Shown here in pieces: positions 1 through 7,687 of a stretch of DNA of 64,000 nt. The stretch comes from Natronosalvus amylolyticus (GTDB lineage Archaea > Halobacteriota > Halobacteria > Halobacteriales > Natrialbaceae). The stretch's first letter is position 1; every line of letters begins with the position of its first letter. Below the pieces are notes generated by a model. The model did not search any database. It saw only the letters and a program-made list of their open reading frames with translations, and was not told the DNA's origin. The DNA is taken from positions 2,604,001-2,668,000 of the forward strand of contig NZ_CP101156.1 in NCBI RefSeq assembly GCF_024298845.1. Direction: 5' to 3'. A program made the position numbers and the translations under genes.

Positions 1-311
1 TCGGATCCCTGAAGGCCGACCTCGAAGATCACGACTATCCGATCTCACAGGACCATCTTCTCGAGGAACATGGCGACATCGAAGTCGAGATGGGAGAAGA
101 AACGGCGTCGGTGGAAGAACTCATCGCTCCGTTGAACGAGGACGAGTACGCTTCCTACGACGAGGTTGAGGGGTCCGTGATGAACATGGTGAGCGACGAC
201 GCAATCGGACGGAAAAACTACAGCGACCGGACGCCGCCGGCGCCCGGCGAGGACCGTGATGAAGAAACCCCCTCGGGGGACGATCTCGAGGGCGAGGCCG
301 AGTCGTTCTGA
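1..311 (+). CDS. DUF5789-like small protein, 5' end missing
   Basis: The frame is open from the window edge to a TGA at 309-311, so the start lies outside. About 102 residues are visible. The pattern of an LEDHDYP segment, then a GD.EVE stretch, then EELIAPL, and finally a VMNMV...AIGR..YSDR block is typical of small acidic haloarchaeal proteins filed as DUF5789. Their function is unknown; they are cytoplasmic and about 100 residues long. The last 30 residues are a Pro/Glu/Asp-rich tail. It converges on the ABC exporter, with 36 bases between the two stops. The family name is from memory of the pattern. Confidence 0.75.
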   Translation, partial: GSLKADLEDHDYPISQDHLLEEHGDIEVEMGEETASVEELIAPLNEDEYASYDEVEGSVMNMVSDDAIGRKNYSDRTPPAPGEDRDEETPSGDDLEGEAESF

Positions 312-347
312 TCGAAGTCGTTCAGTACTTGCGCTGACTGAAACGGA

Positions 348-2276
348 TCAGTCGTCGTCTTGCCGGGCCTGCGTCCGTGCGGTTCGTTGCTGGGCGCGTT
401 TGATGAACTCCTCGGGTAACTCGTCGATTTCGCCCGCCTGAACGCCCCAGAGGTGAGCGTAGAGCCCGTCGTTTTGCAGTAGTTCCTCGTGAGAGCCGCG
501 TTCGACGACCTGTCCACCCTCGAGGACGACGATCTTGTCGGCGTCTTTGATCGTCGAGAGTCGGTGGGCAATGGCGAACGTCGTCCGATTCTCGGTGAGT
601 TTGTCGATCGAGCGCTGGATCAGCATCTCGGTCTCGGTGTCGACGTCACTCGTCGCCTCGTCGAGGATGAGGATGTCCGGATCTTTGAGCACCGCGCGGG
701 CGATACACAGTCGCTGGCGCTGGCCACCTGAGAGCTTGACGCCGCGCTCGCCGACCATCGTGTCGTAGCCGTCGGGCAGATTCTGGATGAAGTCGTGTGC
801 TTCGGCAGCTTTCGCTGCTTCGACAATTTCCTCATCGGAGGCCTCGAACGTGCCGTAGGTAACGTTCTCTTTGACGGTCCCGTAGAACAGGTACGATTCC
901 TGGCCGACATAGCCCATCGACTGGCGCAGGCTCGGCAGTGAGACCTCGCGAATGTCCTGGTCGTCGATTCGAATCGCCCCCTCGTCGACGTCGTGGAGAC
1001 GAAGCAGGAGTTTGAGCACCGTCGACTTTCCGGCACCGGTTGGGCCGACGAGCGCAATCGTGTCACCGCCGGGAACCTCGAAGGTGATATCGTCGACGAT
1101 GGTCTCCTCGTCGTTGTAGCCGAAGGTGACGTGGTCGTACTCGACGCGGCCGTCACGAACCTCGAGTGGTTCAGCGTCGGTATCGGTTTCGATACGGCCC
1201 TGTTCGTCCATCAGGCCGAAGATTCGCTCGCTCGAGGCTTCCGCGCGCTGGTACATATTGATGACCTGGCCGAACTGCGCCATCGGCCAGACGAGTTGCT
1301 GGGTGAGCAGGATGAACGTCACGAACGCGCCTTCGTTGAGCGAACCGGTGAACGGGCCAGGCGCGCCCTGGAACACCCAGTAGCCACCGACCAGGAACGT
1401 CAACACGAAGCCGATGCCGGAGATAATCTGCAGGCCGGGGAAGAACTTGATCCGCAGGCGAATCGCTCCCCAGTTGGTATCGTAGTACTTTCGCGAGACG
1501 TCATCGACGCGGCCGGACTCGTAGTCCTCGGTATTGTCGGCCTTGATGACCTGAATGCCACCGAGGTTGTTCTCCAGGCGCGAGTTGACTTTGCCGACGC
1601 TCGATCGAACGGCGGCGTATTTCGGCTGAATTTTCTTGACGAAGATGTAGGTGAAAACCGCGATCAGTGGGACTGGCGACATCGCCACGAGCGCGAGTTG
1701 TGGATTCAGCCAGAGCAAGATGCCCGCGATAGCGATGACCATCACACCGAGTCGGAACGCCGAGTTCAGCCCGTCGTTGAGAAACCGCTCGAGTTGGTTG
1801 ACGTCGTTCGAGAGGATGGACATCATCTCCCCGGTCTGTTTGTCCGAGAAGAACTCCATATCCAGGCGCTGCATCTTGTCGTAGGTGTCGGTACGCACGT
1901 CGTGCTGGATATCCTGGGCAAAGGAGTTGAACCCCCAGTTTCGTATCCAGTGGAACGCGGCTCCAATCAGGAACGAGAAGGCGATAATCACGACGGTCAA
2001 TGCGAACTGCTGGTCCGGTTCCGCTGGCAGCCAGGCGTCAGGAACGAGGGGGAGTGAGAACGGCTCCGTCGAGAGGAAGATGGCGTCGATAGCGATGCCA
2101 AGCAATACGGGTGGAATCAGATCGAGCAAGCGTGCGAAGATGCTGCCCGAAATACCGGCGGTAACCGAAAACCAGTAGGGGCGGCCGTATTCCGAGAGAA
2201 GCCGCCACATCGGGCTTTCGATGTTTTCCCGTTGTGCTTCGAACGGGTCGTCTTCGTCCCAGTCGACACTACTCAT
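348..2276 (-). CDS. ABC exporter, fused permease and ATPase (MsbA/MDR type)
   Basis: A 642-residue half-transporter with the membrane domain first and the nucleotide-binding domain second. Six hydrophobic segments fill roughly residues 40-330. The ATPase domain shows Walker A GPTGAGKST, the signature LSGGQRQR, Walker B ILILDEATS and the H-loop AHRLS. Such proteins homodimerise and pump lipids, drugs or peptides outward; the substrate cannot be read. I start at the ATG at 2274-2276 (MSSVDWDEDD) rather than nine codons upstream, because a TATA-like CTTATTGC on the minus strand near 2303-2310 fits a leaderless start there and the extra residues are not acidic. The DUF192 gene upstream has the same orientation but about 130 bases separate them, so it is probably a single gene. 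Confidence 0.95.
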   Translation of the reverse strand: MSSVDWDEDDPFEAQRENIESPMWRLLSEYGRPYWFSVTAGISGSIFARLLDLIPPVLLGIAIDAIFLSTEPFSLPLVPDAWLPAEPDQQFALTVVIIAFSFLIGAAFHWIRNWGFNSFAQDIQHDVRTDTYDKMQRLDMEFFSDKQTGEMMSILSNDVNQLERFLNDGLNSAFRLGVMVIAIAGILLWLNPQLALVAMSPVPLIAVFTYIFVKKIQPKYAAVRSSVGKVNSRLENNLGGIQVIKADNTEDYESGRVDDVSRKYYDTNWGAIRLRIKFFPGLQIISGIGFVLTFLVGGYWVFQGAPGPFTGSLNEGAFVTFILLTQQLVWPMAQFGQVINMYQRAEASSERIFGLMDEQGRIETDTDAEPLEVRDGRVEYDHVTFGYNDEETIVDDITFEVPGGDTIALVGPTGAGKSTVLKLLLRLHDVDEGAIRIDDQDIREVSLPSLRQSMGYVGQESYLFYGTVKENVTYGTFEASDEEIVEAAKAAEAHDFIQNLPDGYDTMVGERGVKLSGGQRQRLCIARAVLKDPDILILDEATSDVDTETEMLIQRSIDKLTENRTTFAIAHRLSTIKDADKIVVLEGGQVVERGSHEELLQNDGLYAHLWGVQAGEIDELPEEFIKRAQQRTARTQARQDDD

Positions 2277-2405
2277 TGCTCGGGCTGAATGGTTGGTCAG
2301 CAATAAGCGTTTCCTACGAATCGAAATATCGTTGTCCAGTGAGCGACGAAACCGGCTGGTCTTGCTGGTTCGGGTGGGGATGACGACACCAGAGTCGGAA
2401 ACCGA

Positions 2406-2903
2406 TCACTCGTACTCGATTTCGACGGTGTCGCCTTCCTCGAGCGCGCTGTCGTTTGCGGTGCCGCGGGGCACTTCGAGGACCCACTGTGCGCGTCCGG
2501 AGTAGCGCAGGTCTTCGCCGTCCTCACCGGGTTCGGGCGCTCGAGCGTGGTGGATGGCCGTGATTTCGCGGTCGCTGTCGATGAAGATGATGTCGATATC
2601 GAAATCCATGTCTCGCATCACGTAGGTTCGGTCGCCCTCGCTCCCGTGGACGAACAGCATTCCGGTGCCCGGCTCGAGGGAGTCGTGATCGCTCAGGCCC
2701 GTATACCGTTGTTCCCAGGTGTCAGCGACTTCGACCTCGACAGTGAGCTTTTCGGTGCCGTCGTCCCCGTAGACGGTGACCTGGCCGTGGTCGTTGGTCC
2801 ATGGTACGGGGAGAATCGAGAGCTGGATCAGCCCGAATCCGACGATGAGAGCGACGATGCTCACAACAAGTCCAGCATAGATCCGTTTGCGAGACGGCCA
2901 CAT
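2406..2903 (-). CDS. DUF192 family protein with N-terminal membrane anchor
   Basis: 165 residues. One hydrophobic helix (about residues 8-30) is followed by a DUF192 domain: the TWEQRYTGLSD segment, the GMLFVH strand, YVMRDMDFDIDIIFID and a closing RAQWVLEVPRG. The family is a small beta-fold of unknown biochemistry, often exported. Here the anchor would place the domain outside the cell. I chose the ATG at 2901-2903 (MWPSRKRIYAG) because it puts positive residues just before the helix; an in-frame ATG 13 codons upstream is possible. It is divergent from tRNA-Val, whose 5' end is 60 bases away. Confidence 0.85.
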   Translation of the reverse strand: MWPSRKRIYAGLVVSIVALIVGFGLIQLSILPVPWTNDHGQVTVYGDDGTEKLTVEVEVADTWEQRYTGLSDHDSLEPGTGMLFVHGSEGDRTYVMRDMDFDIDIIFIDSDREITAIHHARAPEPGEDGEDLRYSGRAQWVLEVPRGTANDSALEEGDTVEIEYE

Positions 2904-2963
2904 ACCCGGGTTTCGAGACGAGAAAGTAAAGGTTATTCGCACGGACCGGCTTTGGTGGGGTAC

Positions 2964-3037
2964 GGGCTCGTGGTCTAGCTGGTTATGACGCGGCCTTTAC
3001 AAGGCCGAGGCCGGTGGTTCGAACCCGCCCGAGCCCA
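2964..3037 (+). tRNA. tRNA-Val (anticodon TAC)
   Basis: A 74-base cloverleaf. The acceptor stem pairs GGGCTCG at 2964-2970 with CGAGCCC at 3030-3036, with discriminator A at 3037. The anticodon stem CGGCC/GGCCG encloses the loop TTTACAA, giving anticodon TAC at 2998-3000, which reads GTA. The T-arm carries GGTTCGAACCC. The 3' CCA is not encoded and no intron is visible. What follows is unusual: hairpins and partial copies of this tRNA's own 3' end, described separately. Confidence 0.97.
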
Positions 3038-3300
3038 CTATTGCTGGCGCGAACAAATTCGTGAGCGCCAGCACTGTGACGCGAGTGGCGGGTTCGAATC
3101 AGGGAGCAGCTTCGCTGCGACCGTGGTTCGAACCCGCCCGAGGCCATTTCTGTGGCTCGCGCTATTGCTCGCCACAGAACTACACGCAGGGTGGGTTGAA
3201 CGACGGAACGAGCGAGCGAAGTTCAGGCGGTTCGACCCCTATCAGTCGCGCGCAGCGCAGCGAGCACGTCTGATTTCGGTTCGAACCCGCCCGAGCCCTC
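3038..3300 (+). repeat. Array of hairpins and tRNA-Val 3'-end copies
   Basis: Two partial copies of the tRNA-Val T-arm and acceptor strand follow the gene. The copy at 3123-3146 matches tRNA bases 3014-3037 with one mismatch, and the copy at 3278-3298 is identical to tRNA bases 3016-3036. Each intervening segment opens with a perfect 9-base hairpin: TGCTGGCGC at 3042-3050 with GCGCCAGCA at 3065-3073, and TTCTGTGGC starting at about 3148 with GCCACAGAA at about 3171-3179. Further T-arm-like relics, GGTTCGAATC at 3091-3100 and GGTTCGACCCC at 3229-3239, sit inside the segments. No credible protein is encoded. The layout suggests repeated insertion at the tRNA 3' end or tandem copying of a structured RNA. 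Confidence 0.85.
3237..3282 (+). repeat. 46-base shared element, tRNA-Val copy
   Basis: This block recurs at 4355-4400 downstream of tRNA-Phe with 44 of 46 bases identical. It begins CCCTATCAGTCGCG and ends CACGTCTGATTT plus the GGTTC of a T-arm. ATCAG near its start can pair with CTGAT near its end, forming an imperfect hairpin. At both loci it runs straight into a copy of the local tRNA's T-arm. Confidence 0.9.
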
Positions 3301-3558
3301 GAGGACCTCGTCACATCGTTGCTCGAGCGCACCCGAGATTCACTCGAGGCGGGTGTCCACCCCCGGAGGACTCACGCTCGAGTTTCTGGCTCGGTTGGGA
3401 CTCGAGGCACCGACGACAGCGGTCTCGAACGTGGATCAATATCGGGCAAACGCGCTGTGACAACGGGCAATTCGAGGTTACTACTCGAGACGATGATATT
3501 TCATAAGGGCGTACGTGCAGGTCGCTATTCGCCGCGATGATGCCCTCCTCGAGCGAAG
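3301..3558. other. Gap with no gene seen
   Basis: Between the tRNA-Val repeat array and the end of the DUF7344-type gene I see no acidic haloarchaeal reading frame, tRNA or hairpin of note. A short AT-rich patch around 3488-3508 (GATGATATTTCATAAG) is the only promoter-like sequence. Confidence 0.6.
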
Positions 3559-3996
3559 TTAGGAACTCAGTCGCTGGCGAACGCGTCCGAAGAACCCTTC
3601 GTCGGCACCGCTGTCGAGTGCCTCGTACAGCGTCGAGTTTTCGGGTTCGTCTTTGACCACCACTTGCAGGTAGGGCTCGAGTTGGCTGAACTTCTCGGCG
3701 AGGACGACGGTGTGGTTTTCGTCATCGTGGTCGACGACACCCGCGTCAGCGAGTTTCGGGACGTGGCACTGTACGGAGGACACGTAGACGCTTTTGTACT
3801 CGTTTTGTGCGACCTCGTCCGGTGGGACGTCGTGTTCCCAGCCGGCGACCTGCTCGGCGAGCTTCGAGAGTTCGATGGGGTCTTCCCGGCCGCGAAGCGC
3901 ATAGAGGAGGTATCGGCGGCGGCGATTGGCGAGCAGCTCGAGGATCACGTCGGCTGTTAGCTGCTCGGATGCCTCACCCGTGGAAAGCGCTTCCAT
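3559..3996 (-). CDS. DUF7344-type winged-helix regulator
   Basis: 145 residues. The N-terminal half reads as a winged helix: LELLANRRRRYLLYAL, then a helix with ELSKLAEQVAGWE, then VQCHVPKLADAGVVDHD as recognition helix and wing. This is the arrangement of the small haloarchaeal regulators filed as DUF7344, which probably bind DNA as dimers. A second member lies at 49839-50210. The ATG at 3994-3996 gives an acidic start (MEALSTGEAS). Upstream lies a 208-base gap before tRNA-Phe on the other strand. The target gene is unknown. Confidence 0.8.
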   Translation of the reverse strand: MEALSTGEASEQLTADVILELLANRRRRYLLYALRGREDPIELSKLAEQVAGWEHDVPPDEVAQNEYKSVYVSSVQCHVPKLADAGVVDHDDENHTVVLAEKFSQLEPYLQVVVKDEPENSTLYEALDSGADEGFFGRVRQRLSS

Positions 3997-4173
3997 ACGA
4001 TACCATTGGCGAGGCGACCTGAAAAGGGTGTCTTGAATATCCGAAATTCCAACATACAGCGGCGTAACCTCAGACTATCGGCTTCGGTGTGAGTCTCGAG
4101 ACTCGAGATGTTTGTAACGTGAGGGTAATGGGTTACTGTCGCCGGTCGGAACCGCGGGACGGATTCGAAATCC

Positions 4174-4183
4174 TTTTTTATAT
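4174..4183 (+). promoter_or_regulatory. TATA box of tRNA-Phe
   Basis: TTTTTATATG lies about 22-31 bases before the first base of tRNA-Phe, the spacing expected of an archaeal TATA box. Confidence 0.75.
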
Positions 4184-4204
4184 GATCGGCGGATGTTGGA
4201 GTAG

Positions 4205-4278
4205 GCCGCCTTAGCTCAGACTGGGAGAGCACTCGACTGAAGATCGAGCTGTCCCCGGTTCAAATCCGGGAGGCGGCA
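4205..4278 (+). tRNA. tRNA-Phe (anticodon GAA)
   Basis: A 74-base cloverleaf. The acceptor stem pairs GCCGCCT at 4205-4211 with AGGCGGC at 4271-4277, discriminator A at 4278. The anticodon stem CTCGA/TCGAG holds the loop CTGAAGA, giving GAA at 4239-4241. The T-arm is CCCCGGTTCAAATCCGGG. CCA is not encoded. Like tRNA-Val 1.2 kb upstream, it is followed by a long hairpin and a partial copy of its own 3' end. Confidence 0.97.
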
Positions 4279-4417
4279 TGTTTCTGCGGACGACACGTGA
4301 CCGAGCGAAGCGAGTGAGCCGTCGTCCGCGAAACTGCCACGACCGGATTCTGAACCCTATCAGTCGCGCGCAGCGAAGCGAGCACGTCTGATTTTGGTTC
4401 AAATCCGGGAGGTGGCA
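4279..4417 (+). repeat. Hairpin and tRNA-Phe 3'-end copy
   Basis: Directly after the tRNA, GTTTCTGCGGACGAC (4280-4294) pairs with GTCGTCCGCGAAAC (4321-4334) except for one unpaired T, with a second small hairpin (GAGCGAAGCGAGTGAG) in the loop. The shared 46-base element follows at 4355-4400, and then a copy of the tRNA T-arm and acceptor strand at 4396-4417. That copy matches tRNA bases 4257-4278 with one C-to-T change that would keep a G-U pair. No protein is encoded. Confidence 0.85.
4355..4400 (+). repeat. 46-base shared element, tRNA-Phe copy
   Basis: Matches 3237-3282 at 44 of 46 positions; the differences are CAGCG-A versus CAGCG-C in the middle and a T versus C just before the T-arm. 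Sharing between two tRNA loci that do not share their own tRNA sequence marks it as an independent element. Confidence 0.9.
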
Positions 4418-4593
4418 TGCCTTTTCCACGTGGTTTACACTCGAGTGAGAACACTCGATTGACCATCGAGCGGGCCTCGTTCTCGTTCGCTCCGCTCAAG
4501 AGAACACGTCGCGCCAGAAGGGTGCGACAGGGAGTGACTTTTTGCCAAGCACACCGTACGTCCGCCTGGACGGACTCGATTGAGCCGACTGAA

Positions 4594-4599
4594 TTATAA
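4594..4599 (+). promoter_or_regulatory. TATA box upstream of the 32-codon ORF
   Basis: TTATAA lies 28-33 bases before the ATG at 4627. This predicts transcription starting almost at that ATG, and so supports translation of the short ORF ahead of the AhbA/B-like gene. Confidence 0.6.
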
Positions 4600-4626
4600 C
4601 ACCGAATAACGGGACACAACAACCTC

Positions 4627-4725
4627 ATGGCAACTGACCAAACGCGAGAGCCAAGCCGAAACGATTCCGGAAACGACCGTATGAAGGCGGAGAGACGCCT
4701 GGCAGCGGGTGAGGATCTGCAGTGA
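4627..4725 (+). CDS. 32-residue upstream ORF, overlaps the next start
   Basis: ATG at 4627 opens a 32-codon frame (MATDQTREPSRNDSGNDRMK...) whose TGA at 4723-4725 overlaps the GTG start of the next gene in a GTGA. It is not recognised, and is hydrophilic with no motif. The placement behind a well-spaced TATA box and the stop-start overlap suggest that it is translated and hands ribosomes to the downstream gene. It may be a leader whose product matters little. A spurious ORF is the alternative. Confidence 0.5.
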   Translation: MATDQTREPSRNDSGNDRMKAERRLAAGEDLQ

Positions 4726-5768
4726 CAGACGCTAACAGCGAGTGGCGAGAAGGTCTCGAGGACGTGGATGCGATCCTGCTCGACGAGTATCAATGTGGGT
4801 TTCCGGTCCGACAAGCACCGTATGAGGCGCTCGAAGCGGTCACGGGCCTCGAGGCCGCGGCGGTGCTGGAACGTGTTCGTGCCCATCACGAGGCGGGTAT
4901 CGTGCGACGGCTCGGTCCGGTCCTCGATCCCTCGGTGATTGGGTCGTCGACCCTCGCAGCCCTTGCCGTTCCGGAGGACGAATTCGCGGCGGCCGCCGAG
5001 GCGGTCAACGGCCATCCTGAAGTCAGTCACAACTATCGCCGTACCCACGAGTGGAACATGTGGTTCGTCCTGACTGCCGCCTCCAGGGGCCGCCGGGACG
5101 AAATCCTCGAGGAGATTGCAACGAAAACCGGCCTTGAGCCGCTCGTATTGCCAAAGCGAACCGAATACCGCCTCGATCTGCAGTTCCCGGTTGTTGGTGA
5201 CCGGATAGAGCGTGGCGAACGCAATCGCCGTGCGGAACTGCAGCTGGAACCGACGTCGCCGGTGGATGAAGACGACGAATCTCCGGAGATGACAGCTCGA
5301 GACGCAACGATCCTCGAGGCGATTCAAGATGGGGTCCCGCTCTCGCTGAAGCCGTATACGGACCTTGCGGATGAACTCGAACTCGAGCCGTCAGCAGTCG
5401 TTTCGGGGATCAAGGACTGTCTGTCGAAGGGGTTCATCAAGCGATTCGGACTCATTATCGACCACCATACTGTCGGATTCCGTCACAATTGCATGGTCGT
5501 CTGGGCGGTTCCCGAAGACCGGATCGATGCCGTCGGTGAACGGGCGGGCCGACATCCCTTCGTCACCAAGTGCTATCATCGCCCACGTCGACCGGAACAG
5601 GACTGGGAGTACACGCTGTTTACGATGATACACGCCCGCAAAGCAGGTCTCGTCGATCAAACGATCGAGGAACTCGGCGCGGATATCGTGCCCCATCCAC
5701 ACCAACGTCTCGAGACGGTTGAACGACTCAAACAGACCGGAACGCGATACGAGCGGTTGCTCGAGTGA
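4722..5768 (+). CDS. ahbB: Siroheme decarboxylase-like, fused AhbA/AhbB (Lrp/AsnC fold)
   Basis: 348 residues made of two homologous halves. Each has an Lrp-like helix-turn-helix (about residues 16-75 and 190-245) followed by an AsnC-type alpha/beta domain. The first contains HPEVSHNYRRTHEWNMWFVL and the second HPFVTKCYHRPRRPEQDWEY. The conserved His/Tyr/Arg after each wing is the pattern of AhbA/AhbB and NirD/L/G/H, which remove two acetate carboxyls from siroheme to give didecarboxysiroheme in the alternative heme route. The two subunits are normally separate and are fused here. No ahbC or ahbD lies nearby. A DNA-binding Lrp regulator is the alternative. GTG at 4722 is the only start consistent with the overlap. 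Confidence 0.8.
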   Translation: MTDANSEWREGLEDVDAILLDEYQCGFPVRQAPYEALEAVTGLEAAAVLERVRAHHEAGIVRRLGPVLDPSVIGSSTLAALAVPEDEFAAAAEAVNGHPEVSHNYRRTHEWNMWFVLTAASRGRRDEILEEIATKTGLEPLVLPKRTEYRLDLQFPVVGDRIERGERNRRAELQLEPTSPVDEDDESPEMTARDATILEAIQDGVPLSLKPYTDLADELELEPSAVVSGIKDCLSKGFIKRFGLIIDHHTVGFRHNCMVVWAVPEDRIDAVGERAGRHPFVTKCYHRPRRPEQDWEYTLFTMIHARKAGLVDQTIEELGADIVPHPHQRLETVERLKQTGTRYERLLE

Positions 5769-6052
5769 CGGTCCTGATCGGCTGCTCGAACCGACAGCCC
5801 GCGCGTGGCGTCTTGGCTCGCTGTGAACAGAGGAAGATCGTAGGCAGTCAGACAGCCCGGTGACAGCGAAATCCGCTCGCTGTGTAACCCTCGCCGTGGG
5901 TGACCGTTGGCGCGTCTGGGTGCGTCAGGTAGATCGAGTTCTATCACAGCGTTGCTCGCGTCAAGGTATGTGACCAATTCTCGAGCCCTCACTGATTTTC
6001 GACAACGCGTTTTCCGGTGACTTTTAATAGCAAATATTCTAACCGTGTTGGC

Positions 6053-7585
6053 ATGAATGATAATGGCAAGCTGAGCGGTCGCCGACAATTTCTCCTGACG
6101 GGGACCGGTGTTCTGCTCGGCGGTGTTGCTGGGTGTCTCGATCGATTCGATTCAGTTGACGACGAACCGGGAGCAGACGATTCGACAGACTCCACTGGCT
6201 CCTCTGACGAGTCTGCGGGCAGTGCGGTGTTGCAAGCGAACGTAATCGAGCGCGTCGACGACGGCGGGGAGACGATAACTGTCGAAGTCACCGTCGAAAA
6301 CACCGGCGACAAAGCGCGAGTGGCCGATCTCGTCCTGGCGCTCTCACACACAGGAGCCGAGGGGTCGATCGAGCGACAGCGGCCGGTACTGCTTGCGGCT
6401 GCCCTCGAGCGGACGGTCGTCATCACGTTCCGGCCACAGTTCGTGAGCGACCAGGGCTTTGCCGAACCGGACGAGGGCGAGTTCGAATTCGACGCGAGTT
6501 TTCGAAACGTCGATGTCTACGAGGCCTACCCGGGGCTCGTGCCAGTCACGACGCCGGATCCGATAGATGACGGACGTGCGTGGCCCGCGGTCGGCTACGA
6601 CGCTGGCGGGACCGCGTACAACCCCGGGACTGGGGCACCTCGAGCGGACCCGACGACGGTCTGGTCCGAGTCGGCGGTCTCGTTCGCCCATCGAGACTCC
6701 GGACCGGTCGTCGCAGGCGAAACCGTGTTTGCCGGGCGAACGGTTCGGGCGCTGTCGGTCGACGATGGAGCAGAAAAGTGGGTTCACGACGAGCCCGTAC
6801 GTACCAGTACGCTGGCAACCGACGGCGACGCGGTCGTCTTCGGGACAGCCGAGGATTTCCGTGCACTCGAGGCCGAAACGGGCGAACGACGGTGGAGCGT
6901 TCCGGCTGGAGCGATGTGGAGCGGTGACCCGACTCTCGCTGACGGGTATGCGTACGCGGTTGACGACGAACTCCACGCAATCGACCTGACGTCTGGCGAG
7001 GTCGACTGGACGGTCGATACCGACGATTCGCTCGAGGGGCCACCGGCCGTCGGCGATGGTGTCGTCGTCTCGGGTGGTGACCCGCTCCAGGCAATCGAGA
7101 CCACCGACGGCTCCGTTCGGTGGACGTTCGCCGCTGAAGAGCCGGTCGAGGCCGCGGCTGTCGCACACGAGACGGTTTTTGCACTCACTCGATCACAGTT
7201 GATAGCGCTCGATATCGAGGCGGGGCGGACCCGGTGGTTTGCACCCGGCCCGTTCCACTGGGAACGACTGGCCGTCGGAAACGGTTCGGTGTATGCACAG
7301 ACTGCACGGGATTACCGAATCGTCTCTATCGACGCCGAAACCGGCAACGTCGAGTGGGTTTCCGGGGACACTGACGGCGTGCTTGGGCCGCCGTCGGTGA
7401 GTGCTGGCGAAGTCCTCGTCAACAGCGAGCGGGGAACGATCTACGCGTTCGATACGGAGACGGGCGAACGACTGTGGTCCAGAGCCGTTCGCTCGAGCGT
7501 TCCAGGATCGATTGCGATTGCCGATGAGACGATGTATTTCAACGAATCCGACGGCCCATTACACGCCTTCGGCAGCGAGGTCTAA
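6053..7585 (+). CDS. Tat-exported lipoprotein with PQQ-type beta-propeller
   Basis: 510 residues from the ATG at 6053. The N-terminus has twin arginines at 10-11 (SGRRQFL), a hydrophobic stretch and a lipobox ending in Cys28 (GGVAGC), so the protein should be Tat-exported and lipid-anchored. After an acidic linker comes an Ig/CARDB-like domain (about 60-170, with VEVTVENTGD). Repeated propeller blades follow, each with an ALxxxTGExxW-type strand: SVDDGAEKW, EAETGERRW, DLTSGEVDW, DAETGNVEW and DTETGERLW. Such outward PQQ-like propellers serve as scaffolds or substrate binders in archaea; there is no evidence for a dehydrogenase domain. A TATA-like TTTTAATA near 6023-6030 precedes the start. 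Confidence 0.85.
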   Translation: MNDNGKLSGRRQFLLTGTGVLLGGVAGCLDRFDSVDDEPGADDSTDSTGSSDESAGSAVLQANVIERVDDGGETITVEVTVENTGDKARVADLVLALSHTGAEGSIERQRPVLLAAALERTVVITFRPQFVSDQGFAEPDEGEFEFDASFRNVDVYEAYPGLVPVTTPDPIDDGRAWPAVGYDAGGTAYNPGTGAPRADPTTVWSESAVSFAHRDSGPVVAGETVFAGRTVRALSVDDGAEKWVHDEPVRTSTLATDGDAVVFGTAEDFRALEAETGERRWSVPAGAMWSGDPTLADGYAYAVDDELHAIDLTSGEVDWTVDTDDSLEGPPAVGDGVVVSGGDPLQAIETTDGSVRWTFAAEEPVEAAAVAHETVFALTRSQLIALDIEAGRTRWFAPGPFHWERLAVGNGSVYAQTARDYRIVSIDAETGNVEWVSGDTDGVLGPPSVSAGEVLVNSERGTIYAFDTETGERLWSRAVRSSVPGSIAIADETMYFNESDGPLHAFGSEV

Positions 7586-7687
7586 TCGCTCGAGTCATTC
7601 GTTTCGATCCCAACTTACCTCCAGGTTCGTTTCGAGATTATGTTAAAGTAACCGAACATATTAACGGAGCCACACGATAGGGAGACT

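Noticed and set aside
993-2057. Long open frame antisense to the ABC exporter
   Set aside because: It mirrors the codon bias of the real gene and its protein has no family motif; the ABC frame has complete Walker A, signature and Walker B.
2985-3506. ORF across tRNA-Val and its repeats
   Set aside because: It reads through the tRNA and hairpins and is Arg/Ser-rich, unlike haloarchaeal proteins.
3038-4417. Integrated genetic element between tRNA-Val and tRNA-Phe
   Set aside because: No integrase, replication or cargo gene lies between; the only gene there is a DUF7344 regulator, and the copies belong to each tRNA separately.
4260-5327. 355-residue minus-strand frame over the AhbA/B-like gene
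   Set aside because: Basic composition and Cys/Arg-rich; would also cover the tRNA-Phe 3' region.
5769-6052. Possible gene on the minus strand (about 5657-6088)
   Set aside because: Not acidic and has no motif; overlaps the 3' end of the AhbA/B-like gene and the promoter of the propeller lipoprotein.
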